Source of the DNA: Actinomycetota bacterium
GTDB taxonomy: Bacteria; Actinomycetota; Thermoleophilia; Solirubrobacterales; Solirubrobacteraceae
DNA length: 13,269 bases
NCBI GenBank assembly: GCA_005788585.1
Contig: SYBY01000020.1
Coordinates: 1-13,269 of the forward strand
Direction of reading: 5' to 3'
Translations under genes and position numbers: made by a program
The notes under the pieces: model-generated
What the model saw: the letters and a program-made list of their open reading frames with translations, nothing else
The model's database searches: none
What the model was told of the DNA's origin: nothing
Shown here: positions 7,727 through 13,269 of the stretch, piece after piece
Layout: each line of letters starts with the position of its first letter
Position numbering within the stretch: position 1 is the first letter of the stretch

Positions 7727-7732
7727 AGGCTA
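7727..7732 (-). promoter_or_regulatory. Candidate -10 box TAGCCT for leaderless ABC-chrA operon
   Basis: Minus-strand TAGCCT 9 nt before the ATG at 7717, in the divergent region. Transcription starting 6-9 nt downstream would begin at or next to the ATG. There is no purine-rich ribosome binding site, so leaderless initiation is the simplest reading. No clear -35 box was found. Confidence 0.5.
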
Positions 7733-7782
7733 GCGACGCGGTGTTCTGGACTTGTCTCGGTTCTGTGCAGGCGATGTGGAGG

Positions 7783-7788
7783 CATAGT
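7783..7788 (+). promoter_or_regulatory. Possible plus-strand promoter in the divergent region
   Basis: CATAGT resembles TATAAT at four of six positions and has TTCTGT (7761-7766) 16 nt upstream as a possible -35. An ATG at 7796 lies 7 nt downstream. It could drive the plus-strand genes or the short frame starting at 7796. Weak evidence. Confidence 0.25.
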
Positions 7789-7795
7789 GGGTCGC

Positions 7796-7891
7796 ATGGG
7801 TGGACGACTGGATGCGGCGGATCGTGGGAGCGGACGACGAGCGCGGCGCGCGCCTCGGCGGGTTGTGGGACACGGGCCGATGAGCTGCTGA
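7796..7891 (+). CDS. Doubtful 31-residue arginine-rich reading frame
   Basis: A short frame from ATG 7796 to TGA 7891 encoding an Arg/Gly-rich peptide with no recognisable motif (begins MGGRLDAADRGSG). It is listed only because a promoter-like hexamer lies at leaderless distance upstream and it sits in the otherwise empty 246-bp divergent gap (7718-7963). Arginine-rich content is what random GC-rich DNA gives, so it may well be non-coding leader or spacer. Confidence 0.12.
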   Translation: MGGRLDAADRGSGRRARRAPRRVVGHGPMSC

Positions 7892-7923
7892 ACCACGTTC
7901 ACCACGCCGGACCCGGGACCGCA

Positions 7924-7929
7924 CATACT
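7924..7929 (+). promoter_or_regulatory. Candidate -10 box CATACT for the small secreted protein gene
   Basis: CATACT is close to TATACT/TATAAT and lies 34 nt before the GTG at 7964, which would give a leader of about 28 nt carrying the GGAGGG ribosome binding site at 7955-7960. GTTCAC (7897-7902) is upstream, but its spacing (21 nt) is too long for a good -35. Confidence 0.35.
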
Positions 7930-7963
7930 CGGAGCCCTGTCCATCGAACACCCTGGAGGGCCC

Positions 7964-8410
7964 GTGTCCCATCGTCTCCGGCGCCTCGCACTCGCGGTGC
8001 TGGCGTCCTCGTCGCTCGCTGTCGTGTCCACCGCTCCCGCATCGGCCGCGATCAGCAACGTCAGCGTCCCGTCCGTTGTCGACGGGTCGATCAACTCGAC
8101 CTTTGGCTTTTCCTGCGCCACGCCCGTGGGCGGCCTCCCGGTGACGCTCACCTCGAATGCGGCGGGCAAGCTGTTCGTCTACGGGACGGGACCCAAGGGC
8201 TTCCCCGCGGTCGGGGTCTATCCGATCAAGGCCGGCGCCAACCGTCTCGGGGTCAGCCTGCCGGACATCGCCATCGACCAAAGCGGCCCGCTGACGTCTG
8301 GGCGCGTCACCGTGTACATGCTGCCGTTGGATCGCTACGGGTTCCCCAACGGCGGCGTCGTGACCCGCAAGCTCACCCTGCGCTGCAGGACCGGCATCGG
8401 CACCCCCTGA
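7964..8410 (+). CDS. Small secreted protein of unknown function, two cysteines
   Basis: A 148-residue protein that I do not recognise. A clear signal peptide is present: RLRR, then the hydrophobic LALAVLASSSLAVV, with a likely cleavage after ASA at residue 28. The mature part of about 120 residues is rich in short alternating hydrophobic, Gly, Thr and Ser segments, suggesting a small beta-sandwich. It holds just two cysteines (C51 and C141), near its two ends, likely one disulfide. No anchor follows. The GTG start is supported by GGAGGG just upstream (spacing 3 nt, a little short) and by the signal peptide beginning there. The M20 peptidase gene follows 24 bp after its stop but seems to have its own promoter. 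It may act at the cell surface or outside; a role beyond that is not visible. Confidence 0.75.
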   Translation: MSHRLRRLALAVLASSSLAVVSTAPASAAISNVSVPSVVDGSINSTFGFSCATPVGGLPVTLTSNAAGKLFVYGTGPKGFPAVGVYPIKAGANRLGVSLPDIAIDQSGPLTSGRVTVYMLPLDRYGFPNGGVVTRKLTLRCRTGIGTP

Positions 8411-8421
8411 ACGTCGCCGGA

Positions 8422-8427
8422 TAGCCT
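8422..8427 (+). promoter_or_regulatory. Candidate -10 box TAGCCT for leaderless M20 peptidase gene
   Basis: TAGCCT lies 7 nt before the ATG at 8435, within the 24-bp gap after the small secreted protein gene. No Shine-Dalgarno sequence is placed properly before the ATG. It is the third instance in the window of the same hexamer at this distance from a start codon. Confidence 0.5.
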
Positions 8428-8450
8428 GCAGGTCATGGGGGACCTGCAGG
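8425..8450 (+). repeat. Perfect inverted repeat with the M20 peptidase start codon in its loop
   Basis: CCTGCAGGTC (8425-8434) and GACCTGCAGG (8441-8450) are exact reverse complements, separated by the six bases ATGGGG, which begin with the start codon. Each arm contains the 8-bp palindrome CCTGCAGG, so the element can also be seen as two identical palindromes 18 bp apart. It overlaps the candidate -10 box by three bases. It may be an operator, or an RNA hairpin presenting or hiding the start codon in read-through mRNA. Confidence 0.7.
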
Positions 8451-9748
8451 CATCCGCGACCTCGCTGCTCCAGCGGCTGATCCAGTTCAACACGGTCAAC
8501 CCCCCTGGGAACGAGCGGGTCGCGCAGGAATGGCTGGCCGGCCTGCTGCGCGACGCCGGGTTCGAGGTGACGCTCGTCGGCGCCGAGCCCGAGCGGACCA
8601 ACCTCGTCGCTCGTCTGCGCGGCGCCGCGGACGGTCCGGTCCTCGCGCTGCTCAGCCACGTCGACACGGTCCTGGCGACCGCGTCGGAATGGACCCACGA
8701 CCCGTGGTCGGGCGATGTCGCCGACGGCTTCGTCTGGGGCCGCGGCGCGCTGGACATGAAGTCGCAGACGGCGTGTGAGGTCGCCGCCGCACTGGATCTT
8801 GCACAGTCGGGCTGGCGGCCCGCGGCCGGGGACCTCCTCGTGGTGGTCCTCGCCGACGAGGAGACCGGCGGTTCGCTCGGCGCCCAGTGGATCTGCGAGC
8901 ACCACCCCGACCTCGTGCGCGCGAACTACGTGCTGAACGAGGGCGCGGGTGCGCACTTCGAGTACGACGGCGCGCGCCGGTACGGCGTGTGCGTCGCCGA
9001 GAAGGGCGTCTTCCGCTTCCGCGTGCGCACCGACGGCGTGGCCGGCCACGCGTCGTATCCCAAGATGGGCGACAACGCGCTGCTGAAGATGGCGCCGATC
9101 ATCGAGCGCCTCGGCTCGCAGCAGCCGGGCTTCGACCTCACCCCGGCGCCCGAGGCACTGCTCCGCGGCCTGGGTCTCGACGTCAACGGCGACCCCGGTG
9201 CGGCCCTGGAGCAGCTCCGCGCGCGTGACGCCCGGCTGGCGGCGCTCGTCGAGCCGATGCTCGGCGTGACCTTCGCCCCGACCAAGATCCGCGCGAGCGA
9301 GAAGATCAACGTCATCCCGTCGATGGCCGAGCTGTCGGTCGACTGCCGCGTCCCGCCGGGCCTGGGTCGCGACAAGGCCGAGGAGCGCATCCGCGACGTC
9401 CTCGGCGACACCGGCTTCACGATCGAGTTCGCCGAGCAGGTCATGGGCAACGCCTCACCGGTCGACTCGCCGCTGCGCGACAGCCTCGAGCGCTGGATCG
9501 GCGAGAACGACCCGGGCGCATCGACCATCCCGACGATCCTCCCGGGCTTCACCGACTCGCGCACCTGGCGTTCGACGTTCGGCGACGACGTGGTCGCCTA
9601 CGGCTTCTTCCCTCAGCGCCACATGTCGCTGCACGACATCGCCCCGCTCATCCACGGCGCCGACGAGCGCATCGACGTCCGCGACCTCGGGTTCGCGGCG
9701 CAGTGCTTCCGCGACGTCACCCTCGACCTCCTCGGGAGTGCCGCATGA
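8435..9748 (+). CDS. M20 family metallopeptidase (ArgE/DapE/CPG2-like)
   Basis: A 437-residue cytoplasmic zinc-dependent hydrolase of the M20 family (acetylornithine deacetylase, succinyl-diaminopimelate desuccinylase and dipeptidase relatives). Metal and catalytic positions are visible: SHVDTV with H75 and D77, GRGALDMKS with D107 bridging the metals, DEET with catalytic E142 and E143, NEG with E169, and the last metal ligand in HGADERI (H407). The dimerisation-domain signature GVAGHASYPKMGDNA (201-215) is present with H205. PGFTDSR (370-376) is also typical. No signal peptide. The exact substrate (N-acyl amino acid, dipeptide or similar) cannot be read from the sequence. The gene has a likely leaderless start at 8435 and ends in an ATGA overlap with the DUF1385 gene, so the two are translated together. 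Confidence 0.92.
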   Translation: MGDLQASATSLLQRLIQFNTVNPPGNERVAQEWLAGLLRDAGFEVTLVGAEPERTNLVARLRGAADGPVLALLSHVDTVLATASEWTHDPWSGDVADGFVWGRGALDMKSQTACEVAAALDLAQSGWRPAAGDLLVVVLADEETGGSLGAQWICEHHPDLVRANYVLNEGAGAHFEYDGARRYGVCVAEKGVFRFRVRTDGVAGHASYPKMGDNALLKMAPIIERLGSQQPGFDLTPAPEALLRGLGLDVNGDPGAALEQLRARDARLAALVEPMLGVTFAPTKIRASEKINVIPSMAELSVDCRVPPGLGRDKAEERIRDVLGDTGFTIEFAEQVMGNASPVDSPLRDSLERWIGENDPGASTIPTILPGFTDSRTWRSTFGDDVVAYGFFPQRHMSLHDIAPLIHGADERIDVRDLGFAAQCFRDVTLDLLGSAA

Positions 9749-10551
9749 ACGACGAAGACAAGACACCGAAGCTCCGCCTCGGCGGCATGGCGCTGCGCAA
9801 CGGCCTGCTCGTCCACGGTCCGACCCACTGGGCGGCCGCGGCCCGCGGCGACGACGGCGAGATCCACGTCGCGTCCGGCCCGAAGCCGCGCGTGAAGGGC
9901 TTCGACGACGTGCCCGGCGCGCGCGGCGTGCTGCGTCTCGGGGAGGCCATGGTCGTCATCCCGATCGTCCGCAAGAACCTGCCGCAGGCGCGCCTGCCGT
10001 TCGAGAGCAGGACGGTGCTCGGCACGATGCTCGCGACGTCGATCGCCACCCAGATCCTGCGCCGCAACCGCCGCGTCCGTGGCGCCGCCGGCGAGGCGCT
10101 GCTGGCGGGCATCGGCCTGGCGCCGTCGCTCATCGCGCTGCGCTCCGGCGAGCTGGCGGCCTACCACGGCGCCGAGCACAAGGCGATCGGCGCGTACGAG
10201 GCCGACGACGACGCGCGCGACACCGCCAAGGAGCACGACCGCTGCGGCTCGCACCTCATGACGCCGCTGCTGACGCTGAACATCGCGGGCGCCGCGCTCC
10301 TGCGCCGCGTGGTGGCGAACCCGGGCCCGGGCGCGCAGGCGGCGGTCGGCCTGGCGTCGATCGGCGCGGCCGTCGAGGTCTTCGCCTGGGCCGAGCGCCA
10401 TCACGACAGCGCGCTTGCCGGTGCGCTGCGGGTGCCGGGGCACGAGCTGCAGCGGCTGCTCGGGACGCGGGAGCCGGATGACCGGCAGCTCGCGGTGGGG
10501 CAGGCGGCGCTGGAGGAGATTCTGCGGGTCGAGGGCGCGGCGAGCGCGTAG
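9745..10551 (+). CDS. DUF1385 family membrane protein (YqhQ-like)
   Basis: A 268-residue protein of the DUF1385 family, whose members include Bacillus YqhQ; molecular role not established. Recognisable parts are the N-terminal LGGMALRNGLLVHGP (12-26, equivalent to the family's GGQAVMEGVMMR), the conserved YHGAEHKAIGAYE (140-152), HDRCGSH (164-170) and the C-terminal TREPDDRQL (241-249). Hydrophobic stretches near 115-132, 171-189 and 198-216 suggest membrane association. The His/Glu/Cys clusters could bind a metal, which is inference. The start is the ATG at 9745, which overlaps the peptidase stop as ATGA and has GGGAG 6 nt upstream. The frame is open further upstream to 9703, but that would overlap the peptidase for no reason. 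It converges with the metallophosphoesterase gene, with only 3 bp between the stops. Confidence 0.88.
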   Translation: MNDEDKTPKLRLGGMALRNGLLVHGPTHWAAAARGDDGEIHVASGPKPRVKGFDDVPGARGVLRLGEAMVVIPIVRKNLPQARLPFESRTVLGTMLATSIATQILRRNRRVRGAAGEALLAGIGLAPSLIALRSGELAAYHGAEHKAIGAYEADDDARDTAKEHDRCGSHLMTPLLTLNIAGAALLRRVVANPGPGAQAAVGLASIGAAVEVFAWAERHHDSALAGALRVPGHELQRLLGTREPDDRQLAVGQAALEEILRVEGAASA

Positions 10552-10554
10552 CGC

Positions 10555-12258
10555 CTAGCGCACGGGCGGCACCACATCCACTCGCCGCACCCGCGGCTCC
10601 CGTCCGGCCACCGGCCGGAACCGCGCCTCCTCGCGTCCTTCGAACGGCCCGGTCCAGTCCCGGCAGATCTCGTCCACGCCCAGTGCGTGGACATGCAGGT
10701 CGCCGTCCCGGTCGAGGTGCAGCCGCAGGAAGCTCTTGCGGTCCTCGATCCCCTGTGCCGCGAAGACCTGGTTCCCCGTCTCCTGCGCGCGCGGGCCGAA
10801 GCCCGCGCTGACGGCCAGCAGCACCGCCGCGAGCAGCGTCGTCCCCGCTGCGAACCCCATGGCCCCCGCGGCCACCAGGGCGAGAGCACCTTCGACGAAC
10901 CCCGGCTCCTGCGCACCGACCACCGCCCAGACCACGAGCGCGCACAACGCCACGTGCGCCGCCGCATGCAGTCCACCCACCAGCTGCCGCCACGGCGCCG
11001 GGGCGTCGAGTTGCACGACCAGGCCCCCCACCAAGAGCAGGGCCAGCACGATCCCCGTCCCGCTCGCCGCCCGTTCCAGGAACGTTCCCTCGTCGGCCGT
11101 GCTGAGCGCCGTGAGCATCGTCGCTGCCAGCAGCGCGTAGACGCCTGCGATCACGGCGCCCAGTCCCGGTGACAGCGCCGCGAGGCGCAGCACGCCCCAG
11201 CCCAGCTTCCGGGAGGTCGCCGCGTCGGGGTACGCGGCTTCGCGTGTGTAGGGCACCCCGGGCTCGCCGCGCCGTGGCGGCAGCGTCGCGTCGGCCGCGA
11301 GCGTGTGCGTCGGCGAGAGGTACGCCCCGCCGCCGCCCGACGTGATGCGGTGCGGCCCGTCCGGGGATGAGTAGCGCGCGTAGTGGTGCAGGTCGCCGGT
11401 CAGCACGAGACCGACCCGGCCGCCTGCTTCCTGCACGATCCGCTCGACGTACGCCAGGTTCTCCCACGCGGGCGGGAAGGGCTGGCGTGACGACACGCGC
11501 AGCCAGCTCGGCTTGCCGGTGACCAGGATGACGCGGTCACCCTCGGCCATCTGCGCGGCCGCCGCGCGGAACCAGTCGAGCTGCGCGTCGTCGACGAGGT
11601 CATCGAGCTGGATGTCAAGCATCCACACCCACCAGCCGTGGGGCAGCTGCAGCGCGGCGTAGCTGCGGCGCTGCCAGGTCCGCCAGCCGCCGACCCACTG
11701 CTGCTGGCAGAAGCGCCGGGTGAAGGCGACCAGGCCGTCGTACCAGTCGTGGTTGCCGGGGATGGCGAACAGGTGGGGCGCGGGCTCGGCCCACGGCAGC
11801 GCCCCCGCGAACGGGCCGACGAAGCGATGCTCGTAGGCCGTGCGGTCCGCCGCCGGGTAGACGAGGTCGCCGCCGATGAGCAGCGCGTCGGCCCGGGGCA
11901 GCGGGGTCTCCTCACCCTCGACGCGGAGCTCCGGGCGCCCGAGCAGCCACGCCACCGACATCGTGGCCGGCCAGCCGTCGCCGGTGTCGGCGACGAAGTC
12001 CAGGCGCACCTCGTCACGGTCGGCATAGCCGGTGAAGACGGGCTGCTCGACAGACGCCTGCGATTCGCGCCGGTCGGCGAAGCGGCCGAACGCCGCCGAG
12101 ACGACGGACTGGACGCCCGAGCGGACCAGCAGCGCCGGGTCCAGCCAGCGCGTCGGGGCCTCGCGGATGAAGCCCAGGCGGAGCAGCTCGGCCTCCCGCT
12201 CGGCGGCGGTCCGGCCGGGCCAGCGCAGATTCCGGGACAGCGAGTCCTGATCGTCCAC
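10555..12258 (-). CDS. Metallophosphoesterase with C-terminal membrane domain
   Basis: A 567-residue protein. Residues about 83-310 form a calcineurin-like phosphoesterase domain: DTGD (91-94), GGDLVYP (129-135), GNHDWYDG (168-175) and [10 protein letters not shown] (287-296), which supply most of the two-metal site. At the place of the usual motif IV histidine the sequence reads VTGKPSWL (246-253), so that ligand looks replaced. The second half has four or five hydrophobic segments (about 365-384, 402-416, 426-448 and 455-486), followed by a hydrophilic tail (490-567) rich in Asp, Glu and Arg. No N-terminal signal peptide is seen, so the catalytic domain is probably cytoplasmic and tethered to the membrane. 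Substrate unknown. The GTG start at 12258 has no Shine-Dalgarno sequence, but TACGTT 6 nt upstream suggests a leaderless transcript. Divergent from the FtsH-like gene over 68 bp. Confidence 0.88.
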   Translation of the reverse strand: MDDQDSLSRNLRWPGRTAAEREAELLRLGFIREAPTRWLDPALLVRSGVQSVVSAAFGRFADRRESQASVEQPVFTGYADRDEVRLDFVADTGDGWPATMSVAWLLGRPELRVEGEETPLPRADALLIGGDLVYPAADRTAYEHRFVGPFAGALPWAEPAPHLFAIPGNHDWYDGLVAFTRRFCQQQWVGGWRTWQRRSYAALQLPHGWWVWMLDIQLDDLVDDAQLDWFRAAAAQMAEGDRVILVTGKPSWLRVSSRQPFPPAWENLAYVERIVQEAGGRVGLVLTGDLHHYARYSSPDGPHRITSGGGGAYLSPTHTLAADATLPPRRGEPGVPYTREAAYPDAATSRKLGWGVLRLAALSPGLGAVIAGVYALLAATMLTALSTADEGTFLERAASGTGIVLALLLVGGLVVQLDAPAPWRQLVGGLHAAAHVALCALVVWAVVGAQEPGFVEGALALVAAGAMGFAAGTTLLAAVLLAVSAGFGPRAQETGNQVFAAQGIEDRKSFLRLHLDRDGDLHVHALGVDEICRDWTGPFEGREEARFRPVAGREPRVRRVDVVPPVR

Positions 12259-12264
12259 GCGCCG

Positions 12265-12270
12265 AACGTA
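12265..12270 (-). promoter_or_regulatory. Candidate -10 box TACGTT for the metallophosphoesterase gene
   Basis: Minus-strand TACGTT fits TANNNT and lies 6 nt before the GTG at 12258. A TTGAGC further upstream (spacing 19 nt) may be a poor -35. It would give a leaderless or nearly leaderless mRNA. No equally good box is seen on the plus strand for the divergent FtsH-like gene. Confidence 0.4.
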
Positions 12271-12326
12271 GTCGATTGGTCGGCCGGGCGCTCAACCCTC
12301 GGTCGCTTGCGGCCGATTCCCCGGGT

Positions 12327-13269
12327 GTGACCTCCCTCCGCGTGCTTTGTGCTGCCCTGATTGCGTGTGTCGTCGCGGGGCTTGGTGCGCCGGCGGCGTC
12401 GGCGCTGACGCCGTCGACGCAGTACCGCATCGAAGCAGGGTCAGGCCAGATCCGCGAGGTCTCGGACGACCGGTACCGGCTCACGCTGCGCGAGGTCGAC
12501 CCGGATGCTGAGACCACGACGGTGACCGAGCCGCCGACGCTCGGCGAGGAGCCGCTGATCCTGCTGACTGATCAGTGGAAGGACAGAGACTTTGGCAGCG
12601 CCACGCCCTCGGCGTTGCTCACCGTCGACCCGGGCACCGGGGACGATCCCGTCGGCCGGGCGTTTGTCCGGCTGCTCAACCCACCGAAATGGGATCAGAC
12701 GAACAGGGTTCTGAGCGTCCTCATCGAGCGCAACGCCGACGCCGAGGCGCTGGTCACAGCCGGGCTGGAGGAGCTCAGCGGGACGGCCGTCGTCCGCGCC
12801 CGCACGTTCCAATCGGCCTCGCTGGCCATAACCACCAGCCCGCCCACGACCGCGGAGACCGGCTGGGTCGACAAGGTCAAGAACTTCTTCACCGAGTGGT
12901 CCGGCGCCCTCGGCCTCCTCTTCATGTTCCTGCTGGTCTTCCTGATCTGGCGCTCGCTGAAGATGGTCCCCAAGACCGCCCCCCAGACCCTGAAGCCCGC
13001 TGCGCGCTCCTCGGTCAACTGGGACGAGATCGCCGGCGCGGACGACGCCAAGGAAGAGCTGATGGAGGTCGTCCAGTTCCTCAGGGACCCCAAGAAGTTT
13101 CGCCGCTACGGCGCGACCATGCCCAAGGGCGTGCTTCTCCACGGGCCTCCGGGAACCGGCAAGACCCTGCTCGCCAAGGCCGTCGCCCACGAGTCGGGGG
13201 CGCACTTCTTCAGTCAGTCGGCGTCCTCGTTCGTCGAGATGTTCGCCGGCCTCGGCGCCGCCCGTATCC
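12327..13269 (+). CDS. FtsH-like AAA+ ATPase, N-terminal part (cut by window edge)
   Basis: Reads from GTG 12327 to the window end (314 full codons). The C-terminal part in view is FtsH-type AAA+: [22 protein letters not shown], Walker A GPPGTGKT (273-280) and the pore-loop region [15 protein letters not shown], where FtsH normally has FVGVGAARV. The N-terminus is unusual. In place of FtsH's first transmembrane helix there is an export signal ([21 protein letters not shown], about residues 6-26), then about 165 residues of extracytoplasmic domain (with [18 protein letters not shown] and [11 protein letters not shown]), then one membrane helix (about 193-208) leading to the ATPase inside the cell. 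If the signal is not cleaved, the topology equals normal FtsH. The Walker B, sensor residues and HEXXH protease site lie outside the window, so protease activity cannot be judged. Start uncertain: no ribosome binding site is seen, and GTG 12342 is possible. Confidence 0.82.
   Translation, partial: MTSLRVLCAALIACVVAGLGAPAASALTPSTQYRIEAGSGQIREVSDDRYRLTLREVDPDAETTTVTEPPTLGEEPLILLTDQWKDRDFGSATPSALLTVDPGTGDDPVGRAFVRLLNPPKWDQTNRVLSVLIERNADAEALVTAGLEELSGTAVVRARTFQSASLAITTSPPTTAETGWVDKVKNFFTEWSGALGLLFMFLLVFLIWRSLKMVPKTAPQTLKPAARSSVNWDEIAGADDAKEELMEVVQFLRDPKKFRRYGATMPKGVLLHGPPGTGKTLLAKAVAHESGAHFFSQSASSFVEMFAGLGAARI

Noticed and set aside
6983..7891. Plus-strand open frame opposite the ABC ATPase
   Set aside because: Antisense of the ATPase with all motifs on the other strand; only its last 31 codons lie in free space and are listed as a doubtful frame.
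8425..8450. Attachment site or transposon end at the CCTGCAGG repeats
   Set aside because: No integrase, transposase or target duplication nearby; the position on the start codon and -10 box favours a regulatory reading.
7730..9049. Long minus-strand open frame opposite the small secreted protein and M20 peptidase
   Set aside because: Composition is typical of an antisense shadow; the plus-strand genes carry signal peptide and catalytic motifs.
9703..9744. Upstream start for the DUF1385 gene
   Set aside because: The ATG at 9745 has a ribosome binding site and the ATGA overlap, and family similarity begins after it.
10256..11467. Minus-strand open frame across the DUF1385/metallophosphoesterase junction
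   Set aside because: Low-complexity Arg/Gly/Ala translation overlapping two motif-supported genes.
1..13269. tRNA, rRNA, CRISPR array or insertion sequence
   Set aside because: Looked for in the gaps (187-206, 1548-1579, 4700-4860, 7718-7963, 8411-8434, 12259-12326); none is large enough or shows the needed structure.

Overview
Window of very high G+C DNA (I estimate about 70%, not counted) with tightly packed genes, GTG as well as ATG starts, ATGA/GTGA gene overlaps and probable leaderless genes. The gene content (a large secreted Cys-module protein of a type I associate with Solirubrobacterales, and an FtsH-like protein with a signal-peptide N-terminus) suggests an actinobacterium of the class Thermoleophilia. 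That assignment is inference from style and remembered families, not from a marker gene.

Left part, all on the minus strand (transcribed right to left, 7717 to 1): an ABC exporter ATPase, its ABC-2 type permease and a full-length ChrA chromate-transporter homologue form one translationally coupled operon (4-bp overlaps at both junctions). After a hairpin comes a 1039-residue secreted protein with four repeated two-disulfide modules, then rarA (AAA+ ATPase of replication-fork rescue), then the N-terminal 62 codons of an aldehyde dehydrogenase cut by the window edge.

Middle part, plus strand: a 246-bp divergent promoter region (7718-7963), a small secreted two-cysteine protein, an M20 family metallopeptidase, and a DUF1385 (YqhQ-like) membrane protein coupled to it by an ATGA overlap.

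Right part: a minus-strand metallophosphoesterase with a C-terminal membrane domain converges on the DUF1385 gene (3 bp between stops). It diverges over 68 bp from a plus-strand FtsH-like AAA+ gene that runs off the window end.

The most interesting signals are (i) the same hexamer TAGCCT placed 7-9 nt before the ATG of three genes that lack a Shine-Dalgarno sequence, consistent with leaderless transcription; (ii) perfect inverted repeats covering the -10 box and start codon at the two of these genes that have a co-directional upstream neighbour; (iii) the secreted four-module protein of unknown function; and (iv) the unusual export signal plus single-membrane-pass N-terminus on an FtsH-type ATPase. 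I saw no mobile element, CRISPR array, tRNA or rRNA.
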